The position numbers were made by a program, and so were the translations under genes. Under the pieces are notes generated by a model. It did not search any database and was not told the origin of the DNA. It saw only the letters and a list, made by a program, of their open reading frames with translations. Below are positions 33,065 through 42,106 of a stretch of 64,000 bases of DNA, piece after piece (the stretch's first letter is position 1; every line of letters begins with the position of its first letter). The DNA is from CAMCXT01 sp046302715 (GTDB lineage Bacteria; Bacteroidota; Bacteroidia; M30B66): assembly GCA_046302715.1 (NCBI GenBank), contig JBKCHQ010000200.1:1-64000 (forward strand). Reading direction: 5' to 3'.

Positions 33065-35557
33065 TTAGCTGTTTTGGTCGTTCAAAAATTGTTCCAATGA
33101 AACCAAATCCTTAAAGATCACCTTTCGAGCTTTGCTACCTTCAAACGGCCCAATAATGCCTGCCTTTTCTAATTGATCTATAATTCGGCCTGCCCTGTTA
33201 TATCCCAATTTTAGTTTTCGTTGTAACAGCGATGCCGAACCTTGCTGATGCATTACCACAATCTTAGCAGATTCTGCAAACATAACATCTCGGTCGCCAA
33301 TATCAAAATCATCTTCAGGTTCGGCATTTTCATCGATGTACTCCGGTAGAATAAACGCCGAAGCATATCCCTGCTGGCTGCCAATAAAATCGCAGATTCT
33401 ATCTACCTCAGGAGTATCAACAAATGGGCACTGCAAACGAATAAGGTCGCTACCTGTTGAGAAAAGTAAGTCGCCCCTGCCGATAAGTTGGTCGGCACCG
33501 CCCGAATCCAAAATCGTACGAGAATCAATCTTAGAGGTAACTCTAAAAGCAACTCGAGCCGGGAAGTTAGCCTTAATGGTTCCCGTAATAATATTTACAG
33601 AAGGACGCTGTGTGGCAATAATCAAATGTATTCCAATAGCACGGGCAAGCTGTGCCAGCCTGGCTATAGGGAGTTCTACCTCTTTGCCGGCGGTCATTAT
33701 AAGATCGGCAAATTCGTCCACCACCAAAACAATGTAAGGCATAAAATGGTGTCCCAATTTGGGATTGAGCTTGCGCTCTAAAAACTTGGCATTGTAGTCC
33801 TTAATGTTACGAACCATCGCTATTTTAAGGAGCTCGTAACGCTGATCCATTAATACACATAGCGAATTTAGCGTGTACACCACCTTTTTTACATCGGTAA
33901 TGATGGCTTCTTCATTATTAGGAAGCTTAGCCAGAAAGTGTCGCTCGATTTTACTGAATAACGTAAGTTCAACTTTTTTGGGGTCAACAAGCACAAATTT
34001 AATTTGTGCAGGATGCTTCTTATAAAGCAGGGATACCAGAATTGCATTCAGTCCAACCGATTTACCTTGACCTGTAGCACCTGCCATAAGGAGATGGGGC
34101 ATTTTAGCAAGGTCGGCCACAAAATTTTCATTTGAAATGGTTTTTCCCAAAGCAACTGGCAAGTCCATAGTAGTAGCGGTGAATTTTTCGCTCGTAATGA
34201 GCGTTTTCATAGCTACAATTTCGGGATGCTGATTGGGAACCTCAATGCCAATGGTGCCCTTGCCCGGCATCGGTGCTATAATACGTATGCCGAGAGCAGA
34301 TAGACTAAGCGCGATATCGTCTTCCAGATTTTTTATTTTGGAAATACGCACGCCAGCCGCAGGAATTATTTCATAAAGTGTAACTGTTGGGCCAATACTG
34401 GCGCTGATTTTAGCTATTTCGATACCATAGCTTTTAAGGGTATCAATGATGCGGTTAGAGTTAGCCTCTAATTCGGCTTTGTCTACACGAGCCTTGTTAC
34501 TGCCGTGATTGTCCAGCAAGTCTGGATCGGGGAATTTATAATTAGAAAGATCTTTAGTAGGATCATAAGCTTCCACATCAAAGTCTTCATTCTCAGAAAG
34601 GATGTCGGTGAGGTTCATCCGTTCTTTCTCTTCTTCACTTAACATTTGATGTTCTGATGCATCTAGATCGTCGATTTCAGGATCTTTAATGGGTTCTAAT
34701 ATTTCTAAAGCCGGCATGCCCTCGGTAGCAGATTCGTGATCTGCAAGATGCCCCTCAACCTCTAAAACAAAGGGCGTTTCCTCTTCGCTGCCATTTTCAA
34801 GATCCGTCTCATTTTCATCTTCTTCGAACTCATCGTTTTCATCCTCTGCATTTAAAATGGTAACCTCCGGTCTCAATTTATTCATACTGCTTTCTTCAAC
34901 TGCAGGTGGAGGAACTACAGCCAATTTTTTTTCAGGTATTTTGAATGAAAACTTAAACTCTAGCATTAAGAAAACAATCAAACCAAAAACAAGCACAAAC
35001 GCAGTCCCCGGCACACCAATTACACTTGTGAGGTATTCTTTGAGATGAAATCCAAATCCACCATAAACCAAATCATTCGCAAAAATTAAAGCAGTTCCGG
35101 TAGATAAAAAGATCAAACAGAAAAGCGAATAGAACAGGGTTTTTTTAATGGGCAGCAGATTAAATGCAAAAAACATTTTAAAGCCCATTATAAATAAGCA
35201 GAAAGCAATAAGAAAGGACGAAATACCAAACCACTTATTAATTAGGATGTAGGATGCAAATGCTCCCAACTCGCCCATACGGTTTTGAACCTCGTTTTTT
35301 GAGTCGGAAATGAGTTTATACCAAGGTACATCCTTTACCTTATCGTAATCATTTTCCCAATTAAAAACATGCGATGTGAATGAAAAAATCAGAAAAAGCG
35401 AAACAATGAGCAAGAATAATCCCGTAATTCGGATAAATGATTCCGATTTAAAAAAATCAAAAACGCCCGAGGCCTTAGGCTTCTTGGTTTTTTTGTCAGT
35501 AACCTGCTCCTTGCTTTTGTTTTCTTCTGTTTTAATTCGGTTGGCTTTTACGCTCAT
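33065..35557 (-). CDS. ftsK: DNA translocase FtsK/SpoIIIE
   Basis: 830 residues. Four hydrophobic segments lie within residues 42-200 (septal anchor), followed by a short, very acidic linker (about 235-335), the alpha domain, the motor with Walker A GATGQGKS (493-500) and Walker B VLVVDEFADL (611-620), and a C-terminal gamma winged helix (about 765-825, LLQRKLKLGYNRAGRIIDQLE) that reads KOPS-type sequences. It pumps chromosome ends through the closing septum and activates XerCD at dif. The linker is far shorter than in E. coli. lolA follows at 11 bases. Confidence 0.97.
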   Translation of the reverse strand: MSVKANRIKTEENKSKEQVTDKKTKKPKASGVFDFFKSESFIRITGLFLLIVSLFLIFSFTSHVFNWENDYDKVKDVPWYKLISDSKNEVQNRMGELGAFASYILINKWFGISSFLIAFCLFIMGFKMFFAFNLLPIKKTLFYSLFCLIFLSTGTALIFANDLVYGGFGFHLKEYLTSVIGVPGTAFVLVFGLIVFLMLEFKFSFKIPEKKLAVVPPPAVEESSMNKLRPEVTILNAEDENDEFEEDENETDLENGSEEETPFVLEVEGHLADHESATEGMPALEILEPIKDPEIDDLDASEHQMLSEEEKERMNLTDILSENEDFDVEAYDPTKDLSNYKFPDPDLLDNHGSNKARVDKAELEANSNRIIDTLKSYGIEIAKISASIGPTVTLYEIIPAAGVRISKIKNLEDDIALSLSALGIRIIAPMPGKGTIGIEVPNQHPEIVAMKTLITSEKFTATTMDLPVALGKTISNENFVADLAKMPHLLMAGATGQGKSVGLNAILVSLLYKKHPAQIKFVLVDPKKVELTLFSKIERHFLAKLPNNEEAIITDVKKVVYTLNSLCVLMDQRYELLKIAMVRNIKDYNAKFLERKLNPKLGHHFMPYIVLVVDEFADLIMTAGKEVELPIARLAQLARAIGIHLIIATQRPSVNIITGTIKANFPARVAFRVTSKIDSRTILDSGGADQLIGRGDLLFSTGSDLIRLQCPFVDTPEVDRICDFIGSQQGYASAFILPEYIDENAEPEDDFDIGDRDVMFAESAKIVVMHQQGSASLLQRKLKLGYNRAGRIIDQLEKAGIIGPFEGSKARKVIFKDLVSLEQFLNDQNS

Positions 35558-35645
35558 TCTAAGGGGTGATTCTATACAAAATTCGCATGCAAGAGCGAAT
35601 GTTTAATGCTACCGTAATTCCTTTTTCATCTAGTTTTCAACACGT

Positions 35646-36308
35646 CTAACGGCCGCCATACTTCTGCATCAGCTCTTCTCGTGTAGTACGCTGGTAATCT
35701 GTTGGTATATCAAACATTTTATCAGCAACCTCTTGGGGTATCACTTCCTTTGCAGTAAGTTTCATAGTTAATCCTTCTTGCGTTATCGAAAATTCCATGA
35801 GGGTGCCTTTAAGCTGAGCAAAACGTTGTTCAATTAAACGCGAATTGGTATTGATTTCGTCTGTAAACCAAACATCGGCATTCCTTTCTTCTCCGGTAGA
35901 GGTATCAATATAGGAGAGTTGGACCCTTTTACATAAATAGCCGGCTATAGTTTTGGTCTCACTAGTGTTAAGCACCTTATAATTTTTTGTTTCAACGCCG
36001 TATTCTTCATTCAACGGCTCCTCAATGGCATATTTGTTTCCCAGAAAGTTGAGCAGATTGGTGGTTTTTTTTCCTTCCAAATCAGTAATGGTAATATTAC
36101 TCATTCCCATAGGCAGTTCAGCCTCCATTCTGGATTTGTTTCCCTTAACATAATAGGCCGACTTTTTAGGCATCATCATTTGCGCTCTGGCGTCCAAATC
36201 TTTGCCGGTCTCAATCTCATACAGGATTTTTCCTTCAAATAGCTGTGCTTTTAGCGGAATGATATAGCAGAATATCGCAATTAGAAATGTAAATCGAATA
36301 AGAATCAT
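35646..36308 (-). CDS. Exported protein of DUF4412/GLPGLI type
   Basis: 220 residues with a signal peptide (MILIRFTFLIAIF...LKAQ) and a mostly beta body beginning FEGKILYEIETG. The pattern of strands, with YYVKGNKSRMEAELPMGMSNITI and a following TKTIAGYLCKRVQL, resembles the DUF4412 and GLPGLI families of Bacteroidota, which look like periplasmic lipid-carrier (LolA/LolB-like) folds. Function is not established. It is on the same strand as ftsK and speA, 88 bases upstream of ftsK and 45 bases after speA. Confidence 0.65.
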   Translation of the reverse strand: MILIRFTFLIAIFCYIIPLKAQLFEGKILYEIETGKDLDARAQMMMPKKSAYYVKGNKSRMEAELPMGMSNITITDLEGKKTTNLLNFLGNKYAIEEPLNEEYGVETKNYKVLNTSETKTIAGYLCKRVQLSYIDTSTGEERNADVWFTDEINTNSRLIEQRFAQLKGTLMEFSITQEGLTMKLTAKEVIPQEVADKMFDIPTDYQRTTREELMQKYGGR

Positions 36309-36353
36309 AGCAATAAATTAGATTTTAAATGTACAATGATTACAATTTAAAAA

Positions 36354-37766
36354 CTAGTAGTATCCTAGTGTTTTTAGCATGGACTTGTAGCTTTGCTCTT
36401 TTCCGAAAATATAGGTGCTCAATGCTCCATTTTCATCTTTAGAAACAATTACATGCTTAGGTGCCGGAATCAAACAATGCTGTATGCCACCGTATCCACC
36501 TAAAGATTCCTGATAAGCACCGGTATGAAAAAATCCGATATAAAGCGGATTTTCGGAGATTTCTTCTTCCTCAACCTTAGGTAAAAACACCTGACTTATG
36601 TGGGCTTCGGCATTGTAGTAATCGAGGCTATCGCAGGTTAAGCCACCCAGATTTACACGTTTGTATTCACGGTTCCAATGATTAATAGCTAACAAAATGA
36701 AACGCTGGTTAATGCCCCAGGTGTCGGGCAGCGTGGTTATAAACGAACTGTCAATCATGTACCAGTTTTCGGTATCATTCTGTTGCTTTAAATCAATAAT
36801 CGAAAAAAGTGTAGCACCGCTTTCTCCTACAGTAAACGAACCGAATTCAGTAAAAATATTAGGCTCATCTACGCCCTGTTGGTTACAAAAACTCTTAATC
36901 TGGCGAATAATTTCTTCAATCATGTATTCATAGTCAAATTCGAAAGCCAGCGAATTGCGGATGGGCAGACCGCCTCCAATGTTTAATGAATCCAACTCGG
37001 GACAAATCTTCTTTAAATCGCAATATACCTGAAGGCATTTTGAAAGTTCGCTCCAATAGTAAACGGTATCTCGGATGCCTGAATTAATGAAAAAATGAAG
37101 CATTTTTAGCTCAAAACGCTTGTCCTTCTCTATATGGTCTTCGTAGAACTGTAAAATATCTTTGTAACGAATGCCCAAACGTGAAGTGTAAAACTCAAAT
37201 GTTGGCTCCTCTTCTGAGGCGATACGGATGCCGATTTTTGTTTTTCCTTTTAAATGCTCCTTGTAATAATTGATTTCGTTTTTTGAATCGAGAATGGGAA
37301 TTAAATTTTCAAAGCCCTCATTTTTCAGCTCAACAATAAACTCTTGATACATAGGCCTTTTGTAGCCATTGCAGATTATGTATTTATCTTTTGAAATCAG
37401 GCCTTTTTCATGAAGCTCCTTAATTATGGGCATATCATAGGCCGATGATGTTTCAATATGGACGTCGTTCTTAAGAACTTCTTCTAGAACAAATGAAAAT
37501 TGCGAACTTTTGGTGCAATAGCAATAAACATACTTGCCTTTGTAATCGGCTTTTGCCATTCCCACATTAAACATTATTTTTGCTTTCTGTATCTGCTCGC
37601 TGATCTTTGGCAAATACGTTATTTTTAAAGGAGTTCCGTACTGTTCAATAATATCCATAAGCGGAATTTCATTAAAAAATAGCTCATGATCCTGAACTTC
37701 GAAACCTTTTTGTGGAAACTCAAAGGTTTGTTTGATTAGGTCTTCGTACTTATTCTTCATGTCCAT
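36354..37766 (-). CDS. speA: Arginine decarboxylase (biosynthetic type, PLP)
   Basis: 470 residues of the fold III PLP decarboxylase family, in the version usual in Bacteroidota (shorter than E. coli SpeA). Landmarks: KYVYCYCTKSSQFSFVL (the CxxK region holding the PLP lysine), the LDSLNIGGGLP glycine loop, EFGSFTVGESG, and a C-terminal YIGFFHTGAYQESLGG with active-site residues. It makes agmatine from arginine, the first step to polyamines. A start two codons later (MKNKYEDL) is also possible. It is divergent from the arginase gene with 83 bases between them, so both arginine-consuming enzymes share one control region. Confidence 0.88.
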   Translation of the reverse strand: MDMKNKYEDLIKQTFEFPQKGFEVQDHELFFNEIPLMDIIEQYGTPLKITYLPKISEQIQKAKIMFNVGMAKADYKGKYVYCYCTKSSQFSFVLEEVLKNDVHIETSSAYDMPIIKELHEKGLISKDKYIICNGYKRPMYQEFIVELKNEGFENLIPILDSKNEINYYKEHLKGKTKIGIRIASEEEPTFEFYTSRLGIRYKDILQFYEDHIEKDKRFELKMLHFFINSGIRDTVYYWSELSKCLQVYCDLKKICPELDSLNIGGGLPIRNSLAFEFDYEYMIEEIIRQIKSFCNQQGVDEPNIFTEFGSFTVGESGATLFSIIDLKQQNDTENWYMIDSSFITTLPDTWGINQRFILLAINHWNREYKRVNLGGLTCDSLDYYNAEAHISQVFLPKVEEEEISENPLYIGFFHTGAYQESLGGYGGIQHCLIPAPKHVIVSKDENGALSTYIFGKEQSYKSMLKTLGYY

Positions 37767-37801
37767 CTTTAGGGCGGTGTTAATAGGTTTGATATTTTTT
37801 G

Positions 37802-37809
37802 CAAAAGTA
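37802..37809 (-). promoter_or_regulatory. -7 box of speA
   Basis: Minus strand TACTTTTG followed by CAA, a perfect TAnnTTTG match 35 bases before the speA ATG. It overlaps the left arm of the palindrome at 37805-37821, so a protein bound there would cover it. Confidence 0.5.
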
Positions 37810-37847
37810 AGTAACTTACTTATATAATTTTCAGCGGGAAGTAACTT
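37805..37847. promoter_or_regulatory. Candidate paired operator between speA and arginase
   Basis: AAGTAAGT-A-ACTTACTT (37805-37821) is a perfect 8-bp inverted repeat. Its core AAGTAACTT (37809-37817) recurs at 37839-37847 directly before the arginase ATG, exactly 30 bases away. The first overlaps the speA -7 box, the second the arginase start region. It does not match the known ARG box. The 9-mer also occurs elsewhere in the window, so its specificity is unproven. Confidence 0.4.
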
Positions 37848-37849
37848 AA

Positions 37850-38812
37850 ATGAATTTTATGCGAAAGCCAAAAATTATATTACTCCGCTCTGAGCTTGGT
37901 GCCGGAACACGTGGTGCAAGTTTGGGGGTGGATGCCTTAAAAATTGCGGCTATTGATTTACAAAGCGACTATTTTAAGAAACACTCTTGTATAGAAGTTG
38001 AGGATGAAAACTGGATGCTACTCGAAAAAATTATCTTCAAGTATGCTAAACGAATCAAAGGAATTAATAAAATATATGAGCGCCTTACTAAATCAGTTGC
38101 AAAAGTTTGTAAAAAGCCCAGTCAGTTTCCGGTAGTATTAGCCGGTGATCACAGTACAGCCGGTGGTACCATTGCCGGAATTAAAGCAGCCTTCCCTGAT
38201 TTGTGTTTAGGAGTTGTTTGGATCGATGCGCATGCCGATTTACATTCGCCATACACCACTCCTTCAGGTAATATTCACGGTATGCCACTGGCAACAGCAT
38301 TGGCTGAAGATAATTTGGAATCGCAATCTAATGATATCGACGAGAAAACTATTTCCATGTGGGAAAAGCTTAAAAATATTGGAGGAATTACTCCAAAAAT
38401 TAAGTATTCCGATTTGGTATATGTGGGTTTGAGAGATACCGAAGCACAGGAAGATTATTTAATCGAGAAGCATAATGTGCGTGTTTTTCGAACAAAGGAA
38501 GTACGCCAGAATGGAGCTATTGAAACAGCAGAAGAGATTTTACAATATCTGAAACATTGCGATAAAATTTATGTTTCCTTTGATGTGGATTCGCTGGATC
38601 CGAAAATTTCAACCGGCACAGGAACCCCTGTCCCAATGGGATTGAGATATAAAGAAGCTCGCGATTTGCTCAATACACTTTGCGCCGATCCGCGTCTGTG
38701 CTGTCTTGAATTTGTGGAAATAAATCCCACTTTAGATACCGAAAATGCAATGGCAGAAACTGCTTTTAAGTTACTTGAGTCGGCAACGGATGTTGCTATG
38801 CAATCACATTAG
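37850..38812 (+). CDS. Arginase family protein (probable arginase)
   Basis: 320 residues of the ureohydrolase fold. All manganese ligands are visible: H101 (GDHSTAGG), D126, H128 and D130 (DAHADLHSP), and D245/D247 (SFDVDSLDP). The sequence SGNIHGMPLATAL after the second motif is typical of arginase rather than agmatinase, so arginine to ornithine plus urea is the best call, though with speA next to it agmatine remains possible. Either ATG at 37850 or 37859 could be used. argS begins 3 bases after the stop, and the divergent neighbour is speA, making a small arginine-use locus. Confidence 0.85.
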   Translation: MNFMRKPKIILLRSELGAGTRGASLGVDALKIAAIDLQSDYFKKHSCIEVEDENWMLLEKIIFKYAKRIKGINKIYERLTKSVAKVCKKPSQFPVVLAGDHSTAGGTIAGIKAAFPDLCLGVVWIDAHADLHSPYTTPSGNIHGMPLATALAEDNLESQSNDIDEKTISMWEKLKNIGGITPKIKYSDLVYVGLRDTEAQEDYLIEKHNVRVFRTKEVRQNGAIETAEEILQYLKHCDKIYVSFDVDSLDPKISTGTGTPVPMGLRYKEARDLLNTLCADPRLCCLEFVEINPTLDTENAMAETAFKLLESATDVAMQSH

Positions 38813-38815
38813 ATT

Positions 38816-40690
38816 ATGAAAATTTCTCCTCAGTTATGGTTTGCTGATGCTATAAAAGCCACCCTCAATAATCTTTACCCTGGCCTAGATGATACCGCTA
38901 TCGTAATACAGGAAACCCGTAAAGATGTTGAAGGTGATTTTACCTTAGTGTGTTTTGGTCTAACCCGTTATTCTCAAAAAAATCCTGCTCAAACGGCCGA
39001 AGAAATCGGGGTCGCATTTTGTCAGTCTTATCCCGAATCCAAGGGCTTTTCTGTAATTAATGGCTTTTTAAATATTACCCTCCATTTTAGCTATTGGTGT
39101 GCTTTTCTTGAGAGTTTTAGCCCGACTGAACGTCAAAAACCTTCAGATGTTCAACGTTTATTAATCGAATATTCTTCCCCTAATACCAATAAGCCTTTGC
39201 ATCTTGGGCATATTCGAAATATTCTCCTTGGTTTTTCGTTGAGCCGTATTGCCGAAGCGAGCGGAAAAGAGGTGGTTAAGGTGAATCTTGTGAACGATCG
39301 GGGCATCCACATTTGTAAATCAATGGTGGCATGGCAGAAATTTGGTAATGGCGAAACTCCAGAATCGTCAGGAATTAAAGGCGATCATTTGGTGGGCAAA
39401 TATTATGTGCTCTTTGATAAGCATCTGCAAATTCAAACGGCTCCTATTCTTGAACAAATTATTGCCTCAGATTACGCTAAGTTATCGCCTGAAATGGCGT
39501 CCAAAGCTAAAACCCTAGTTGATAAGCTTAGTACTGCTGATGCAGATAAGAGCTCCGAAATAAAGGCCGAACTTAAGCGAATGGCTTCCAATGCGAGTCC
39601 AATAATGATGGAAGCGCAAGAGATGCTTCGTCAATGGGAAGCCGGAAATACCGAAGTTATTTCGCTTTGGAAAATGATGAACCAATGGGTTTACATTGGA
39701 TTCGATGAAACATATGCACGCTTAGGCGTTGATTTTGATCGCACCTATTATGAATCAGAAACCTATCTCTTGGGCAAAACGCTTGTTGATGAAGGCGAAC
39801 GAAACGGGGCATTGTATCGTAAGGACGACGCTTCGATCTGGATTGATTTATCCGATGTTGGTCTTGATCAAAAGTTGCTGCTCCGTTCCGATGGCACTTC
39901 GGTTTATATGACACAAGATTTAGGTACAGCCTTGCTGCGCCATCAGGATTATCATGCCAACAACTACGTTTATGTGGTGGGTAACGAGCAGGATTACCAT
40001 TTTAAAGTATTGCGCGAAACACTTCTCAAAATGGGCTATCCATGGGCAGATGGCATTTATCATCTTTCATATGGCATGGTTGATTTGCCCAGCGGAAAAA
40101 TGAAATCCAGAGAAGGAACGGTAGTTGATGCCGACGATCTTATGGATGAGGTTATTGCTGAGGCTAAGGCAAAGTCGGAAGAATTAGGTAAAGGCAATGA
40201 AGATTTGCCCCAAGTGCTTCATCACCAGGTAGGAATGGCTGCGCTCAAATATTACATTCTCAAAGTTGATCCTAAAAAACGGATGGTGTTTAATCCTTCT
40301 GAGTCTATTGATATAAATGGAAATACAGGACCTTTTATTCAATACACCTATGCGCGCATTCAAAGTGTTTTACGAAAGTCGGAGGCGCATAATGTTTCAT
40401 TAAACGGTGCTACCATTGAATCTGAACCTACTCATAATTTGCTCATCCGTACCATAGAGCGTTACCATGCTACGGTAAACGATGCGGCTAAAAGCTACAA
40501 TCCCTCATTAATTGCCAATTATGCTTTTGAACTGGCAAAGCTCTTTAATCAATTTTACCATGATTTTTCTATTTTAAAAGAGTCGGATATTGATAAAAAG
40601 AATTTACGCCTCATTATAGCTAAAAAAACAGCCGAAACACTAAAACATGCTATGTTTTTATTGGGTATTGAGATGCCCGAAAGAATGTAG
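38816..40690 (+). CDS. argS: Arginine--tRNA ligase
   Basis: 624 residues. The N-terminal additional domain characteristic of ArgRS (Add-1) covers about 1-110; the class I signature is HLGH (129-132) preceded by SSPNTNKPL; the KMSK-equivalent loop is GKMKSREGT; the C-terminal DALR anticodon-binding domain ends in a helix with the usual M at the end (LLGIEMPERM). An insertion of about 75 residues between the two halves of the catalytic domain is usual in Bacteroidota. It starts 3 bases after the arginase gene, so a shared transcript would tie arginine breakdown to tRNA charging. Confidence 0.97.
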   Translation: MKISPQLWFADAIKATLNNLYPGLDDTAIVIQETRKDVEGDFTLVCFGLTRYSQKNPAQTAEEIGVAFCQSYPESKGFSVINGFLNITLHFSYWCAFLESFSPTERQKPSDVQRLLIEYSSPNTNKPLHLGHIRNILLGFSLSRIAEASGKEVVKVNLVNDRGIHICKSMVAWQKFGNGETPESSGIKGDHLVGKYYVLFDKHLQIQTAPILEQIIASDYAKLSPEMASKAKTLVDKLSTADADKSSEIKAELKRMASNASPIMMEAQEMLRQWEAGNTEVISLWKMMNQWVYIGFDETYARLGVDFDRTYYESETYLLGKTLVDEGERNGALYRKDDASIWIDLSDVGLDQKLLLRSDGTSVYMTQDLGTALLRHQDYHANNYVYVVGNEQDYHFKVLRETLLKMGYPWADGIYHLSYGMVDLPSGKMKSREGTVVDADDLMDEVIAEAKAKSEELGKGNEDLPQVLHHQVGMAALKYYILKVDPKKRMVFNPSESIDINGNTGPFIQYTYARIQSVLRKSEAHNVSLNGATIESEPTHNLLIRTIERYHATVNDAAKSYNPSLIANYAFELAKLFNQFYHDFSILKESDIDKKNLRLIIAKKTAETLKHAMFLLGIEMPERM

Positions 40691-40718
40691 TAATATAGGT
40701 TTATTGCGATACAAATAC

Positions 40719-40751
40719 TTAAAGGGTTTTCTTAATTTTGTGACCCTTTAA
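40719..40751 (+). promoter_or_regulatory. ffh -7 box inside an inverted repeat
   Basis: TTAAAGGG (40719-40726) and CCCTTTAA (40744-40751) form perfect 8-bp arms around a 17-base centre that contains TAATTTTG (40733-40740), a full -7 match, 28 bases before the ffh start. It could be an operator, a 5' hairpin, or the remnant of an argS terminator (no T run follows). Confidence 0.45.
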
Positions 40752-40768
40752 TAAAAATATGGATTTCT

Positions 40769-42103
40769 ATGTTTGAAAATTTAAGTGAGAAATTTGATAG
40801 GGCCTTTAAAGTATTAAAAGGACAAGGGAAGATTACCGAAATTAACGTTGCTGAAACCGTAAAGGAAATTCGAAAGGCATTGCTCGATGCCGACGTCAAC
40901 TATAAAATCGCCAAAGAATTCACCGATCGGGTTAAAGAACAAGCCTTGGGCGCCAATGTGCTTAATGCGGTTTCGCCCGGACAGTTATTGGTAAAAATTA
41001 CCCATGATGAGCTCAGCGAGCTTATGGGCGGTGCTCAATCCGAAATTAATCTTAACGGATCACCCGCCGTAATATTGATCGCCGGTTTACAGGGTAGCGG
41101 AAAAACCACGTTCTCGGGCAAGCTTGCCAATTACCTTAAACAGAAAAAAGGCCGAAAAGTGCTTTTGGTTGCGGGCGACGTTTACCGTCCCGCTGCTATT
41201 AATCAGATTAAAGTTCTTGGAGAGCAAACCGGAGTGGAGGTATTTGCCGATGAGGAAAGTAAGAATCCCGTTCACATTGCGCAACGCGCCATTGAGCATG
41301 CCAAAACCAGCGGTAAAAATGTAGTTATCATCGATACTGCCGGCCGTTTGGCGGTTGATGAAGAGATGATGAACGAAATTGCAGCGGTTAAAAGTGCAGT
41401 GGCGCCGCAGGAAACGTTATTTGTAGTGGATTCGATGACGGGCCAAGATGCAGTAAATACAGCAAAAGCCTTTAACGACCGTATTAACTACGATGGCGTG
41501 GTACTTACCAAGCTCGATGGCGATACGCGTGGTGGTGCGGCGCTTACCATTCGCTCGGTAGTGAACAAGCCCATTAAGTTTGTGGGAACCGGCGAAAAAA
41601 TGGAGGCCCTCGATGTTTTTTATCCAAACCGAATGGCCGATCGGATTTTGGGCATGGGCGATATTGTTTCACTCGTTGAGCGGGCTCAGGAAAACTTCGA
41701 TGAGGAGCAAGCTCGAAAGCTTCAAAAGAAAATTGCTAAAAACACCTTCTCGCTTCTCGATTTTTACGAGCAAATCCAACAAATCAAGAAAATGGGTAAC
41801 ATCAAAGATTTGGTGGGTATGATTCCTGGTGCCGCAAAAGCACTAAAAGATACCGAGGTGAGCGATGACGCTTTCAAAGGCATTGAAGCCATGATTATGT
41901 CAATGACACCTGCCGAGCGTGAAGACCCATCTATAATAAATGGCAGCCGCCGCCTTCGTATAGCTAAAGGCAGCGGCACCAATGTGCAGGAAGTAAATAA
42001 ACTGCTCAAGCAATTTGAAGAAACCCGAAAGGTGATGCGCATGATGAATAATCCTTCGGCGATGGCTTCAATGATGCGTAACATGCCCCAAATGCGACGC
42101 TAA
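40769..42103 (+). CDS. ffh: Signal recognition particle protein Ffh
   Basis: 444 residues: N domain (1-85), G domain with P-loop GLQGSGKTT (about 107-115), DTAGR, and TKLDGDTRGGAAL, and a C-terminal M domain (about 295-444) that binds the signal sequence and 4.5S RNA; the GSGTNVQEVNKLLKQFE motif and the Met-rich end (MMNNPSAMASMMRNMPQM) are standard. It targets inner-membrane proteins co-translationally together with FtsY. First of a plus-strand run with folD (3 bases on), queE and a glycosyltransferase. Confidence 0.98.
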   Translation: MFENLSEKFDRAFKVLKGQGKITEINVAETVKEIRKALLDADVNYKIAKEFTDRVKEQALGANVLNAVSPGQLLVKITHDELSELMGGAQSEINLNGSPAVILIAGLQGSGKTTFSGKLANYLKQKKGRKVLLVAGDVYRPAAINQIKVLGEQTGVEVFADEESKNPVHIAQRAIEHAKTSGKNVVIIDTAGRLAVDEEMMNEIAAVKSAVAPQETLFVVDSMTGQDAVNTAKAFNDRINYDGVVLTKLDGDTRGGAALTIRSVVNKPIKFVGTGEKMEALDVFYPNRMADRILGMGDIVSLVERAQENFDEEQARKLQKKIAKNTFSLLDFYEQIQQIKKMGNIKDLVGMIPGAAKALKDTEVSDDAFKGIEAMIMSMTPAEREDPSIINGSRRLRIAKGSGTNVQEVNKLLKQFEETRKVMRMMNNPSAMASMMRNMPQMRR

Positions 42104-42106
42104 ATC

